A stretch of 64,000 nt of DNA from Paenibacillus_E sp964253085 (GCF_964253085.1 NZ_CAXUQH020000001.1:3286001-3350000); one strand, 5' to 3'; positions 41,597 through 52,190 are shown, numbered from the stretch's first letter. The notes: a model not told the origin generated them from the letters alone. Translations and numbers: made by a program.

Positions 41597-42499
41597 ATGA
41601 TGAAACGAAAGCATGCGCTTGCCCCTTATATCCTTACATTTCCGAGTCTTTTTCTGACCTTGGTGCTTAGTATTTACCCGTTAGGGTGGGCCATGCGCTA
41701 TATGTTCTACAGCTATCCTGGTTATGGTGCTAAAACGTTCAATGGCTTAGATAATTTCAGAAGACTGTATGAGGATGACACTTATTGGCAATCTGTTATC
41801 AATACCTTGGTGTATGCTGGGGGCAAAATCATTCTAACCTTACCCATCGCCTTAGTGCTCGCCGTGATTCTTAGTGGGGCATTGCGTGGACGTCATCTGT
41901 TTCGTGCCATTTATTTTCTACCAACGGTCATTAGTACAGCTGTTATGTCCGTCGTCTTCTACGTCATTTTCAATTCGTATAACGGAATTCTTAATCAATA
42001 TCTTGTGAAATACGGGATTATCCATTCGAATATCGATTGGCTGGGAACGAAGTTCGCCATGCTCACGATGATCATCATCGCCATTTGGGGTGCCATCGGG
42101 AATTACATGTTGCTGTTCCTCGCCGGATTGCAAAATATACCGCAGGACGTGTACGAAAGTGCCGCAATTGACGGGGCAAATGGTTGGAAGAAATTTATTT
42201 ACATCACTGTCCCTATGTTAGGCCCTGTGCTGCAAATGATCGTACTACTCGCCATAACAGCAGCCTTAAAAGGCTATGAGAGCATCATGGTGTTGACCGA
42301 AGGCGGGCCCATTGGGAAAACAGAAGTCATGTATCTCTACGTGTATAAGCTCTTCTTCCCCGTATCGTCGGCCGGCGGTGCTGTACAGCAACAAATCGGT
42401 TACGGGAGTGCAGTTGGTTTCGTATCCGCGCTGATTGTAGGCGTTGTAACGTTAGGTTACTTCTACTTATCTAAACGCTTGAATCAGATTAACGAATAG
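41597..42499 (+). CDS. ABC sugar permease, MalF/UgpA-like
   Basis: A 300-residue inner-membrane permease with about six helices and the EAA motif VYESAAIDGANGWKKF followed by VPMLGP. The ATG used has AAGGAG seven bases upstream; a longer reading starts inside the hairpin. It forms a CUT1 transporter with the next permease, 14 bp downstream. No ATPase is encoded here. Confidence 0.92.
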   Translation: MMKRKHALAPYILTFPSLFLTLVLSIYPLGWAMRYMFYSYPGYGAKTFNGLDNFRRLYEDDTYWQSVINTLVYAGGKIILTLPIALVLAVILSGALRGRHLFRAIYFLPTVISTAVMSVVFYVIFNSYNGILNQYLVKYGIIHSNIDWLGTKFAMLTMIIIAIWGAIGNYMLLFLAGLQNIPQDVYESAAIDGANGWKKFIYITVPMLGPVLQMIVLLAITAALKGYESIMVLTEGGPIGKTEVMYLYVYKLFFPVSSAGGAVQQQIGYGSAVGFVSALIVGVVTLGYFYLSKRLNQINE

Positions 42500-42513
42500 G
42501 AGATGAGGCATAT

Positions 42514-43413
42514 ATGCAGACGGTTCCAACTCGTATAACGAATAACAAAACAACCTCGCTACCCTCCTATATCTCACTGATAATTGCGAAACTAGCAGGT
42601 AAGCTCATTCTCTGGGTATTTCTGATTCTAATTGTGGTGTTCACCTTATTTCCGGTCATCATGGCTGTGCTTGGTTCTTTCAAAACGAATGCAGAAGTAA
42701 CTACAGGCGCGACGTTCTGGCCATCCGTCTGGCAGTTCTCCAATTACGTGAAAGCGTGGAAGGGGGCGAATTTCGCTCATTTTACAATGAATAGCTTGTT
42801 CGTCAGCATTGCAACCACAATAGGCAGTCTACTTGTAGCTTCGTTAGCTGCTTATGCGGTGGATCGACAGGAGTTTACAGGTAAAAAAGTCTATGTGGCG
42901 CTGCTCGCGTCCACGATGTTCATCTCGATCGGCGCTGTTGTACTGCGCCCGCAATTCGAATTGATGGTGCATTTGAATCTGCACAAGTCCTTATGGGGCG
43001 TTGTGATCATTCTGATTAGTGGTCATGCAGCAACGTTCTTTACGTTGATTGGTTTCTTCAAAGGAATTCCGCGTGATCTAGATGAAGCTGCGAAAATTGA
43101 TGGCTGCAGTGTGTATGGTATTTACTGGCGGATTATCCTGCCGTTATTAGCGCCTGGGCTTGGCGTTGCTGGGTTGTTCGTGTTTCGAAACGCATGGAAC
43201 GAATACATTCTGCCGTTGGTATTCACGATGACGAAGCCAGCGCTTCAAACGTTGACCGTAGGGCTAGCCAGCCTGCGCTATGGCACTTCAGCCGCTGCGG
43301 AGACGCACATTATGCTCGCTGGCGCCTGTATGTCGATTTTGCCGATACTCGTCGTGTATATCCTTGCCAACAAATCGTTCATTAGTGTCACAGCGGGTTC
43401 GGTCAAAGGTTAA
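42514..43413 (+). CDS. ABC sugar permease, MalG-like
   Basis: A 299-residue inner-membrane permease with about six helices and the EAA motif LDEAAKIDGCSVYG followed by LPLLAP. ATG with AGGAGATG upstream. Completes the CUT1 transporter. Followed at 24 bp by the polysaccharide lyase gene, so imported sugar and its processing are linked. Confidence 0.92.
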   Translation: MQTVPTRITNNKTTSLPSYISLIIAKLAGKLILWVFLILIVVFTLFPVIMAVLGSFKTNAEVTTGATFWPSVWQFSNYVKAWKGANFAHFTMNSLFVSIATTIGSLLVASLAAYAVDRQEFTGKKVYVALLASTMFISIGAVVLRPQFELMVHLNLHKSLWGVVIILISGHAATFFTLIGFFKGIPRDLDEAAKIDGCSVYGIYWRIILPLLAPGLGVAGLFVFRNAWNEYILPLVFTMTKPALQTLTVGLASLRYGTSAAAETHIMLAGACMSILPILVVYILANKSFISVTAGSVKG

Positions 43414-43437
43414 TACGAATGAGTGAAGGAGAATATG

Positions 43438-45375
43438 ATGCAATTTTATCTGACCAATGCGGAGCTGTGTGAAGCGGCTGGGACGTTTAAAGCGTATTTT
43501 CCTCTACGTGTGGAACAAATTTTGGAGCAAGCTGACCATTCCTGTGGGGGACAGTTCAAGCTTCCCTATACGATGGCTGCAGGAGAGTGGATCGATCACG
43601 GTTTGAGTCCTGATTGGTTGTACAATCCTACGGAGGACCTGGAGTATACATGGATTCTCAATCGACATTGGCATCTGCGCGACTTGGGAATTGCGTATTT
43701 ATTAACAGGTGATGAACGGTATGTGGAGGCTTATAAGCGGCATATCACGAGTTGGATCGAGCAGAATCCCAAGCCAACCTCGCTAACATACGAGAAGATG
43801 GTGTATTTCCAACGGCCTGGTCCATGGCGATTACTCGAAGTGGGATTGCGTGTGCAATCTTGGGTCTGGGGATATATGTTGATGAGCCATAGTGCGCTGT
43901 TGGATGGTGATTTTGAAAGAAAGTGGCGAGACAGCTTGGCCGAACAGGCGACGTTTCTGTCGAGGTATCTGGGAGAAACCTCGATCAATCATGCCACCAT
44001 GCATATGCAAGGGTTGTTCATGGTTGGCACGTTCCTTGCTGATCATGCGGAGGCGCCATATTGGCGCCAGCTTGCCCAAGAGCGGCTTATGCTTTGTCTG
44101 CACGATCAGATTCGTGCGGATGGGATTCAAAATGAGCTGACACCGCATTATCATACGGCCAGCTTGGATATGTTTGGAACGCCGTTTCTACTGGCGAAGC
44201 AGACGGGGCATCCTTTTCCTAACAGCTATCTGGAAAAGCTGAAATCGATGGTGGCTTTTAGCGTAGCGACGATTCGGCCAGATGGTAAGGCTGTCGCGCT
44301 ATCCGATTCGGATAGCGGTGCGCATGTGCGAGCGAAAGTCGGTTTTATAGGCGCAATTTGTGAGGATGAAGCCATCTGCCAGCAAGGCGAGATCAGTGAG
44401 GATATGCTCTGGCTGTTAGGAAGCGAGAAGTTCGTGTATTGGACGGAGCGGATGGGAGGAACGGAGAAGGAAATTCGGTCAACCGTAGCCTTCCCCGATT
44501 CGGGATATTATGTGATGCAAGATGCGCAGCAGTATGTGTTCTTTGACGCAGCACCGCTGGGCGGGGCACATGGTCATGCGGATGCGCTGCATTTTGAATG
44601 GATGCATAGTGGACGTTTGATATATGGAGATTCAGGCCGATACACGTATCAAGAGGGAGAATGGCGGCGGTATTTCAAAGGAACTTGCGCGCATAACACG
44701 ATCACGGTCGATGGTCAGGATCAAACACCGTACCTATCGACGCAGCAATGGGGAGAGCCGGAAGCGACTGTTGAGCTACATCGCTGGTTGTCTTGCGAGG
44801 TTTATGATTTCATTGATGCATCGCATCATGGTTATGCGCGTTTGAGTGAGCCGGTTACGCATCGGAGATGGCTTCTGATGGGGAAGGAGTTACCGTTCCT
44901 CCTTGTCGTGGATTGGTTGGAAGGTGTAGGCATGCATGATATCGAGCAGAATTTTCATTTGTCCAATGAAGCTAGGGTTGCGGATCGGGGTCGTAGGGTT
45001 GATAAGGTCTTGGAAGCGGCAATTTCATTCGAGGAGGAGCAAGATAAGATAGCGGGTTGTCGGATGTACTGGGCTGGGAGTGCAGGGGCTCAGGCGTCTC
45101 TTTCGACGAAAGAGGGGTGGAGATCAGTTCATTATGGCATGAAGCAAGCGATCCCTGTCATAGCGTACCGTCAATCTTTTACACAAAAAACGGTAATCGC
45201 AACGTTATGTTTGCCTGATTGTGAGACGAATGAGAGTGAGGCGTGGCAGTTGAAGCTTTTGAAGGTGAATGAGGTTGAAGGTCGTGTGAACATTCAGATT
45301 CAGTTAACCCAATCCGTCGAGTGTCGTGTGGCGATAATGGTGGATGAACAGGATGTGTCTATCCAAGCGAATTGA
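43438..45375 (+). CDS. Heparinase II/III-family polysaccharide lyase
   Basis: A 645-residue cytoplasmic lyase or related enzyme. The N-terminal half is an alpha/alpha toroid (NHATMHMQGLFMVGTF near 182, as in heparinase II/III and alginate-lyase relatives); the C-terminal half is a beta-sandwich domain with GGAHGHADALHFE near 378 and AHNTITVDGQDQ near 418, the heparinase II/III signature. It lacks a signal peptide, so it acts on imported oligosaccharides, probably uronic-acid-containing ones. The chosen ATG is six bases from AAGGAG; an ATG one codon earlier is possible. It is in the same operon as the transporter. Confidence 0.88.
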   Translation: MQFYLTNAELCEAAGTFKAYFPLRVEQILEQADHSCGGQFKLPYTMAAGEWIDHGLSPDWLYNPTEDLEYTWILNRHWHLRDLGIAYLLTGDERYVEAYKRHITSWIEQNPKPTSLTYEKMVYFQRPGPWRLLEVGLRVQSWVWGYMLMSHSALLDGDFERKWRDSLAEQATFLSRYLGETSINHATMHMQGLFMVGTFLADHAEAPYWRQLAQERLMLCLHDQIRADGIQNELTPHYHTASLDMFGTPFLLAKQTGHPFPNSYLEKLKSMVAFSVATIRPDGKAVALSDSDSGAHVRAKVGFIGAICEDEAICQQGEISEDMLWLLGSEKFVYWTERMGGTEKEIRSTVAFPDSGYYVMQDAQQYVFFDAAPLGGAHGHADALHFEWMHSGRLIYGDSGRYTYQEGEWRRYFKGTCAHNTITVDGQDQTPYLSTQQWGEPEATVELHRWLSCEVYDFIDASHHGYARLSEPVTHRRWLLMGKELPFLLVVDWLEGVGMHDIEQNFHLSNEARVADRGRRVDKVLEAAISFEEEQDKIAGCRMYWAGSAGAQASLSTKEGWRSVHYGMKQAIPVIAYRQSFTQKTVIATLCLPDCETNESEAWQLKLLKVNEVEGRVNIQIQLTQSVECRVAIMVDEQDVSIQAN

Positions 45376-45420
45376 GAAATAAGAGGCTGCGAATGAGAGG
45401 AGGGGATTGATAGGGGAAGA

Positions 45421-45437
45421 TGTATAAGCGCTTACCA
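45421..45437 (+). promoter_or_regulatory. cre-like site before the GH2 gene
   Basis: TATAAGCGCTTACC has the cre core GCGCTTAC but misses two consensus positions. About 40 bp before the secreted GH2 enzyme; suggests CcpA control. Confidence 0.35.
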
Positions 45438-45473
45438 TTAGTTGTGGATCACTCATTTGAAGGAGGACGTTAG

Positions 45474-48400
45474 ATGCGAATACCGTGGAGTTTAGGCAAA
45501 ATGAATCTAAGGATCGTCTTGTTGTTATTCACTTCGTTAGTGATAAGTACACTGTTTTCAGTGACAAACAACGCACAGGCAGATACGAGTCGGGAGCAGG
45601 TTTCATTGAATGGTGTGTGGGACTTTTATCCGAATGCGGAGCGACCCGTTATGATATTACGGTTCCTTCTTATTGGGATTCACCTGCTGGCTTCGGGTAC
45701 CCAACATCATGGAATACACTGAATTATGGCGTATATAAACGGAATTTCACTGTGCCCTCATCAATGACAGGGAAGGAAATTTTCCTTGACCTCGAGAATA
45801 TCGGCCCGCTGTCCAAAGTGTTCGTTAACGGCACACAACTTGCGACAGAAACAGACGGTTACTTGATGACGAGACTGCCGTATAAGCTGGATATCACACC
45901 TCTGGCTATTGTTGGGGGGACGAATACGTTAGAAGTACGTGTGTGGGGTTACTATGCGCTGCCAGCCGATGCCAAGGATGCAAGTGGAAAATCCCTATAT
46001 CCTATTGGTGTGGACAATCAGAGTTGGGGGCAAGGTCGCGGGATCAACGATGACGTAGCGTTAGTGGCTTATCCCAAAGTATTTGTTTCAGATACATTCG
46101 TCATCACCGATTTGAAAAATAACACGTCACCTTTCGACGACGAAATGACGGTGAAAACGACGGTGACGAACGCGACAGCGATCAGCCAAACGGTCACTGT
46201 GAAGAATAGTGCGCAGCTCGTTGGCGGAGGAACAGAGATGACTTTCTCTGACCAGACCGTGACTGTGGCGGCCAACAGTTCACAAACAGTAACATGGTCA
46301 GCAGTTTCCTGGACGAATTCGAAGTATTGGTGGACACACGATCCTAAGCTTTATTATTTGAACACGAGTCTTACTCAAAGTGCAGTTACAATCGACAGTT
46401 TGGCAACGCGGTTTGGATTTAGACAGTTTGCCGTAAATACGAATTACTATCAGCTGAATGGCATCAAAACGAACCTCCGCGGAGATGCGCTGCAGTTCAA
46501 CTGGGCAACAGGGAGCGCACATGGCGCAGCGAACAGCTCATCGCAATCGTATGCGAATGCGAGCATTGCAGAGGTTAAACAAACCATGGATGAATGGAAA
46601 ACCACCTACAACGTTGCGCGAACGCACATTCACGGAGGGATCAAGCAAGTATACGACTATGCGGATGAAATCGGCTTACTTCTCATTGATGAGACGCCTT
46701 ACTGGCAGTATCACAGTGTGCATAGTTATACAACTGATGCGATGGATCACATAACGAAATGGGTTAAACAATGGGTGAATGCGAGGAAGAATCATGCAAG
46801 TATTGTGATCTGGAGCGGTGGAAATGAAAATTGGAGTTCAACGAGCAGCAATACGACAATTCTACATCCAACTATTGCAGCGGCAATCACATCGATTGAT
46901 ACATCGAAACCAATTATTCAGGATGACTTTACAACGGCAGATCAAGAGAATCATCACTATACGGGCGGTTACCAAATAGGCTGGTTGAACAATAGCACGA
47001 TGTATGGACTGTACACGAATAATAGTACGAAGCCGAAAGGCGAGGGGGAAGCCTACACACCTTCGGGTGGATGGCCGACGCTCAATGCGAATGGAACGTA
47101 TAATTCAACGTTAGCCAAGGATATATGGAACGATAATCTCGTTTCACAGGCGGTTTGGCATCGTGCGGCAGATCGGATGACCAGAGCGATGAGGTATGCG
47201 GGTTTTGCGGATATTCGCTATTATGCGAATTGGATCTATGCCTATGAAGTGACGGAGGATACGTTGTATCCGACATGGTCGAATAAGACGGCACCAGGAT
47301 TAAAGCCGGTCGCGATTGATCGACCTGTGTTTAACGCGTATGATCCAGCGAAACCAACTTTTATCAAGTCAGATTCGTATGAGTACACCCATAATACGTA
47401 CTCACCTGTTGCTGCTTTTGATAAGGATGGGGATAAGAATAATTTGATCGGGGCTTCACCTCTTATATTTTCGGGAGGTACGGCTACAACTCGAACAATT
47501 ATTGTGTATAACGATGAGCAGCAGGACGGAACGAGTGTGGATGTGAATTGGGAAGCGGGATATTTGAATCCTGTGAATGGCACTTACACGAGTTTCCAAA
47601 CGGGTACATTTAATGTCTCGGTGCCGTATGGCAACAAAGTGGAGCAAGCGATTTCGTTTACGCCGCCTACAGGTGTCTCTGCACAATGGCTGCAATTGAA
47701 ATTAACGGCGAAAAAGGGAACGATTACGAAGTTCCAAGAAACGAATCAACTTGGTGCATTGGGGAGCGTTCCAGCAGCGAAGATTGATGTCCCCGCAAGC
47801 ATCAACGTTGGCGTTAAGAATGTGACGAACAGCTCTCAAAAGCATAAATTGAAGATCGTCAATAAAGGCGGCAGTTTGAGCACGAATTGGACGGCTAGCG
47901 GTCAAGGGGATTGGCTTGCGCTTACACAATCCTCAGGGAATTTGCGAGGGGAGCGGGAGATCTATTTTACAATTAATACGTTCGGTTTGTCACCAAATTC
48001 AAATTACTCCAAGACCTTAACGTTCAGTGAAGCAGGCGGTACGTCGGATACGGTTACGATTAGTTTCCAAACAGACGACACTCCTGGCATGACGAGCACC
48101 GATTCGATCGTACTTCTGAGTGATGACTTCGAGTCTGGTACAGCAGCAGGGTGGTCGACAACAAGTGGAACGTGGGGCGTCGTTACGGATGGCACGAAGG
48201 TATATAACCAATTGAATACAACGATTGGTGGAGCTACTGCTTTTATCGGTGATAGTACTTGGCAGCATTATGCGGTGTCTACAAAACTCAAAGTGGATGC
48301 GTTCGATGCGGGGAATTATGCTGGAGTTGGCGTAGCGGCTCGGTACGTGGATAGCAGCAATTACTATACCTTTATGTATTATAAGCTGACGAATATGTTG

Positions 48401-49150
48401 AAAATTACCAAGATTTCCGCTGGCGTTGCTTCGGATGTCGTTACGACACCTTTTACATTCAACATAGGCACTTGGTATGACTTCAAAGCTGTCGTGAACG
48501 GGTCCACTCTAGAGCTATGGGTGAATGGGACGAAGCAGCTAACCGGGACGGATACGACGATCACTGCAGGGAAAATCGGAATGTACGCACACCGAGCAAA
48601 TGCCAAATTTGATAATGTAAGCGTGGCACCCGTTTTCGGCGATGATTATGAGTCGGGTTCAGCCTCAAGCTGGGCAATAACAGGTGGCACCTGGAGCGTT
48701 GTTACCGATGGGACGAAGGTGTATAACCAGTCGAACAATGCAGCTGCCAATATCAACGCGTATTCCGGATTGAGCACTTGGCAGAACTATACGGTTGCGG
48801 CAAAAGTCAAAGCTGACAGCTTCGATGCCAACAATCAAGCTGGTATTGGTCTCGTTGCACGTCGCGTGGATGCGAACAATTACTATACCTTCATGTACTA
48901 TAAGTCCACGAATAGTCTGAAGATCCTGAAAGTCGTCGGAGGTACGACTACCGATCTCGTCACCGTGCCTTTCACGTTCACCTTAGGAACTTGGTATGAC
49001 TTCAAAGCTGTGGTGAATGGCAGCACGCTAGAGTTCTGGGTGAACGGAATTAAACTGCTGACGACGACAGATACGAGTTTCACCTCGGGACAACTTGGAC
49101 TTTACTCGCATCGGGCGAACAGCAAATATGATAATGTGAGTATTTACTAA
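45474..49150 (+). CDS. Secreted GH2 beta-galactosidase-like enzyme, frameshifted
   Basis: A secreted glycoside hydrolase family 2 protein of about 1,225 residues if the frame is repaired. The reading frame from ATG 45474 (AAGGAGGAC upstream) encodes a signal peptide ending NNAQA and the GH2 start LNGVWDFYPN, then shifts; from about 45638 the correct frame continues DITVPSYWDSPAGFG through the sugar-binding, Ig-like and TIM-barrel domains (VARTHIHGG, GGNEN near 46825 with the catalytic acid). One missing G near 45636-45640 (GCGGAG instead of GCGGGAG) explains the break. Two ~174-residue beta-sandwich repeats follow at 48120 and 48640. Could be a real mutation or a sequencing error. Confidence 0.78.
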
Positions 49151-49161
49151 AAGTAGCTAGG

Positions 49162-49205
49162 AGAGCCGCTTCTTCCCTTTTGCGGGGTAGGAGGGGCTCT
49201 TTTTC
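49162..49205 (+). terminator. Intrinsic terminator of the polysaccharide locus
   Basis: AGAGCC with GGGCTCT arms, inner CTTCTTCCC/GGGGTAGGAG pairing, then TTTTT. Confidence 0.75.
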
Positions 49206-49301
49206 GCCCAAAAATCTGAAAACATCACGCAAAGAGTTACAAAGTTTCCAAACCGAGAATAGACTACTGTAATACAAGGCCATACGGACAGGAGGCATGT
49301 T

Positions 49302-49832
49302 ATGAGTGACAGAACCCTTTATCTATTCGATGGCATCAATAAGACCTCTGTGAAACCGATTGTCGAGCAAATTATGAAAATTAATCAATATGATGATGAC
49401 AAAGACAAGAAGGAAAAGGACTTTAAACGCGTGCCCATCGACCTGATCATCAACAGTAACGGAGGCAGTGTATACGATGGCTTTGGTCTTATTAATGTGA
49501 TCGAGAACAGTAAAACACCCATTCACACCTATGTTTACGGACTAGCGGCTAGTATGAGTCTGCTGATCGCAGTCAGCGGGCACAAAAGGCATGCAGGACG
49601 ACTGAGTACCTTCATGTATCACTCCGTTTCCACGCATATTGATGGTCATTTGGAGCATTTGAAAAATCGTGTGGATGAAACGCAGAGGCTGCAAAACATC
49701 TATGATGAATGCATTTTGTCCAAAACGAATCTTCAAGCGGAAGAGCTGGCTCGTGTGAAGGAACATCAACGGAACTGGTACATGAGTCCAGAAGAGGCGT
49801 TAGCCTTTGGCATAATTGATAGTATTGTATAG
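49302..49832 (+). CDS. ClpP-like serine protease
   Basis: A 176-residue ClpP/crotonase-fold protein. IINSNGGSVYDGF is the substrate-binding strand, AASMS contains the nucleophilic Ser, and FMYHSVS the catalytic His; the last Asp is plausibly in DSIV at the end. The charged insertion DDDKDKKEKDFKR at about 30-42 is unlike canonical ClpP, and it resembles TepA-like or phage-type ClpP proteases. ATG with AGGAGG six or seven bases upstream. Followed by a terminator, monocistronic. Partner unfoldase unknown. Confidence 0.85.
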   Translation: MSDRTLYLFDGINKTSVKPIVEQIMKINQYDDDKDKKEKDFKRVPIDLIINSNGGSVYDGFGLINVIENSKTPIHTYVYGLAASMSLLIAVSGHKRHAGRLSTFMYHSVSTHIDGHLEHLKNRVDETQRLQNIYDECILSKTNLQAEELARVKEHQRNWYMSPEEALAFGIIDSIV

Positions 49833-49842
49833 GCAAAGTGGG

Positions 49843-49869
49843 AGAGAAGCCCAAGGGATTCTCTTTTTT
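49843..49869 (+). terminator. Intrinsic terminator of the ClpP-like gene
   Basis: GAGAAGCCC and GGGATTCTC arms followed by TTTTTT. Confidence 0.75.
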
Positions 49870-49959
49870 CTTTGTTTTTTCCGGGCATTTGGTGTTTAAT
49901 TGAGAGAAAGAGACATGGGGCGGCAACTGCTGCTTCCGAATGCAAAGGAGAACCCTACT

Positions 49960-50730
49960 GTGTACAAAATTGTATTTTTTGATATTGATGGCACGTTAAT
50001 TAATGAGGACAAGCAGGTGCCTGAAAGCACCGTTAAGGCGATTCACCAACTGAAAAAGAGCGGGATCGAACCCGTTATCGCAACAGGACGAGCACCTTAT
50101 TTTATCAAGCCACTGGCGGAGCTGCTTGGCATTGATTCCTACGTATGCTTAAATGGCGGATATGCGGTCTACAAAGGTGAGCCACTTTACCACCGCGTAA
50201 TTGCCAAAAGCGCGATCGAAGCTTTGGTCGAGCTGGCAGCAACACACGAGCATTCTCTCGTATTCGAAGGCGAGCATGCGTTTGCAACGGATGCACAGGA
50301 TCACCCTTTTGTACATAACTCCGTATCCTCGTTGAAGGTTGATTTACCAAGCTACGATCCGCATTTCTGGAAATCGAACGATATTTATCAAATTTTCCTC
50401 CACTGTGAAGCGAAAGATGAGCATTTGTATGAAGGGCTGCTTTCGGAGTTTAAGCTCATTCGTTGGCATGAACATGCCATGGATGTCCTGCCTGCTGGCG
50501 GATCCAAGGCACAAGGCATCGCCGCAATGCTGGAGTTGGTAGGCTTGAAGCCGGAAGATGCGGTTGCATTCGGTGACGGTTTGAATGATATGGAAATGCT
50601 TTCCTATGTCGGCTTCGGCATCGCAATGGGTAATTCGCATAAAGATTTATTGCCATACGCTGATCATGTGACCACACATGTGGATGAAGAAGGAGTAAGG
50701 AACGGACTTATCACAGCAGGACTACTTTAA
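49960..50730 (+). CDS. Cof-type HAD phosphatase
   Basis: A 256-residue HAD-superfamily hydrolase of the Cof/YkrA type. Motif I FFDIDGTLI (nucleophile D8), motif II VIATGR, motif III GGSKAQGI (Lys) and motif IV FGDGLNDMEML are all present, with a cap domain between. GTG start nine bases from AAGGAG; a longer reading (ATG region at 49900) lacks a site. Likely dephosphorylates a sugar phosphate or flavin-type substrate. Precedes the glutamate racemase gene by about 60 bp. Confidence 0.92.
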   Translation: MYKIVFFDIDGTLINEDKQVPESTVKAIHQLKKSGIEPVIATGRAPYFIKPLAELLGIDSYVCLNGGYAVYKGEPLYHRVIAKSAIEALVELAATHEHSLVFEGEHAFATDAQDHPFVHNSVSSLKVDLPSYDPHFWKSNDIYQIFLHCEAKDEHLYEGLLSEFKLIRWHEHAMDVLPAGGSKAQGIAAMLELVGLKPEDAVAFGDGLNDMEMLSYVGFGIAMGNSHKDLLPYADHVTTHVDEEGVRNGLITAGLL

Positions 50731-50789
50731 AAACTGGACTTTTTGAACACGTATTTTATGACAGAACGATAATAAATAGGGTGAATAGG

Positions 50790-51563
50790 ATGAAAATAGC
50801 TTTTTTTGATTCAGGTTTAGGTGGAATCACGGTTCTGAACGAAGCCATGAAGCGAATGCCTCAGGAAGATTTTGTTTATTTTGCAGATACCGCGCATGTT
50901 CCGTATGGTGTTAAATCGAAAGATGAGGTTCTAACCTTCGTCAAGCAATCCGTTGATACCATTATTCAAGAAGATATTAAGGCGCTTGTCATCGCTTGTA
51001 ATACAGCAACGAGTATCGCGATTGCAGAGTTACGGAGAATCCACCAGATCCCTATCATTGGGATGGAGCCTGCTGTGAAACCAGCTGTAGAGATGAATCG
51101 TTCATCAGGCAAAAGAGTACTCGTATTCGCCACGCAGCTTACACTTCAGGAGGCGAAATACAGAGAACTCGTATCCCGCATCGATGATATGGGGATGGTT
51201 GATTCCGTACCGCTTCCGGAGTTGGTCCAATTTTGTGAAAATCTCATTATGGATGGTCCGCAGATCGTGGATTATTTTAAGGCCAAATTGGCTCCATTTG
51301 ATCTAAGTACATTTGGAACGGTTGTACTCGGCTGTACACATTATCCTTTTTATAATGGGATTTTGAGTCAGATCCTACCGAATCACATTCAAATTGTAGA
51401 TGGAAGTAAAGGGACTGTGAATCACTTAATGCAGGTGTTGCAGGATAGCGACCAGCTGCTAGGTACGGGGGATGGACATGTGAAATGGATGTGTTCGAGC
51501 TTAGATGACGCCTATATACAGAAGATGGAAAAGGCGTTTGCGTTCCTCCAAGCTGTCCAATAA
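50790..51563 (+). CDS. murI: Glutamate racemase
   Basis: A 257-residue cofactor-independent racemase making D-glutamate for peptidoglycan. MKIAFFDSGLGGITV, the catalytic Cys70 in VIACNTATS, FADTAHVPYG and the second Cys in VLGCTHYPF near 181 are diagnostic. ATG start within a GGGTG stretch; a GTG three codons upstream is possible. Convergent with greA, separated by a bidirectional terminator. Confidence 0.93.
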   Translation: MKIAFFDSGLGGITVLNEAMKRMPQEDFVYFADTAHVPYGVKSKDEVLTFVKQSVDTIIQEDIKALVIACNTATSIAIAELRRIHQIPIIGMEPAVKPAVEMNRSSGKRVLVFATQLTLQEAKYRELVSRIDDMGMVDSVPLPELVQFCENLIMDGPQIVDYFKAKLAPFDLSTFGTVVLGCTHYPFYNGILSQILPNHIQIVDGSKGTVNHLMQVLQDSDQLLGTGDGHVKWMCSSLDDAYIQKMEKAFAFLQAVQ

Positions 51564-51612
51564 AAGAAAGCAGTTCATAACTAGAGCTTCTAGTTACGAA
51601 CTGCTTTTCTTT
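51564..51612. terminator. Bidirectional terminator
   Basis: AAAGCAGTTC...TAACTAGA with TCTAGTTA...GAACTGCTTT, followed by T-runs on either strand, between convergent murI and greA. Confidence 0.8.
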
Positions 51613-51621
51613 ATTTAGCGC

Positions 51622-52092
51622 TTAAATTCGAATCTCAAGCAACTCATAGCTTATGATGCCCATTGGTGCGTTCACACTAATGACATCGCCTACCGACTTA
51701 TTCATGAGGGAGATGCCAAGCGGACTTTCATACGAAATTTTATTTTCGTTGACATTGGCTTCTTGAGAACCAACGATTTTGTACTCGATTTTTTCGGCGA
51801 ATTCAACGTCATTCAATACGACAGTGGAACCAACTTGCACTTTGGATGTACCTGTGTTCTTCACAACTTTGGCCTTCTTGAGCATCCGTTCAATCGTGAG
51901 GACGCGTGTTTCCATGAAAGACTGGTCATTCTTGGCAGAATGATATTCGCTGTTCTCTTTTAGGTCACCGTATGAGATCGCTAATTTGATACGTTCTGCT
52001 AATTCTTTACGCTTCACTGTTTTCAAATCTTCAAGTTCTAGCTCTAAACTGCGTAAACCCTTAGGGGTCAATATGATTTCATCATTGGACAA
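51622..52092 (-). CDS. greA: Transcription elongation factor GreA
   Basis: A 156-residue GreA-type factor that stimulates transcript cleavage in stalled RNA polymerase. The N-terminal coiled coil has the tip motif YGDLKENSEYHSAK with the acidic residues that reach the active site, and the C-terminal FKBP-like domain includes GSTVVLNDVEFAEKIEYKIVG. The TTG start used here has GAGGTG eight bases upstream and gives the family's usual length; an ATG 21 bp earlier lacks a ribosome site. Monocistronic. Confidence 0.92.
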   Translation of the reverse strand: MSNDEIILTPKGLRSLELELEDLKTVKRKELAERIKLAISYGDLKENSEYHSAKNDQSFMETRVLTIERMLKKAKVVKNTGTSKVQVGSTVVLNDVEFAEKIEYKIVGSQEANVNENKISYESPLGISLMNKSVGDVISVNAPMGIISYELLEIRI

Positions 52093-52190
52093 AAGTCTAG
52101 CACCTCGTTTCATTCGATATTAGCTATACTACTAAAGTCCTTGAAACAAGTAAAGCAATCGGCAGGAGGAATTATTTGTGATGTCCTGAA

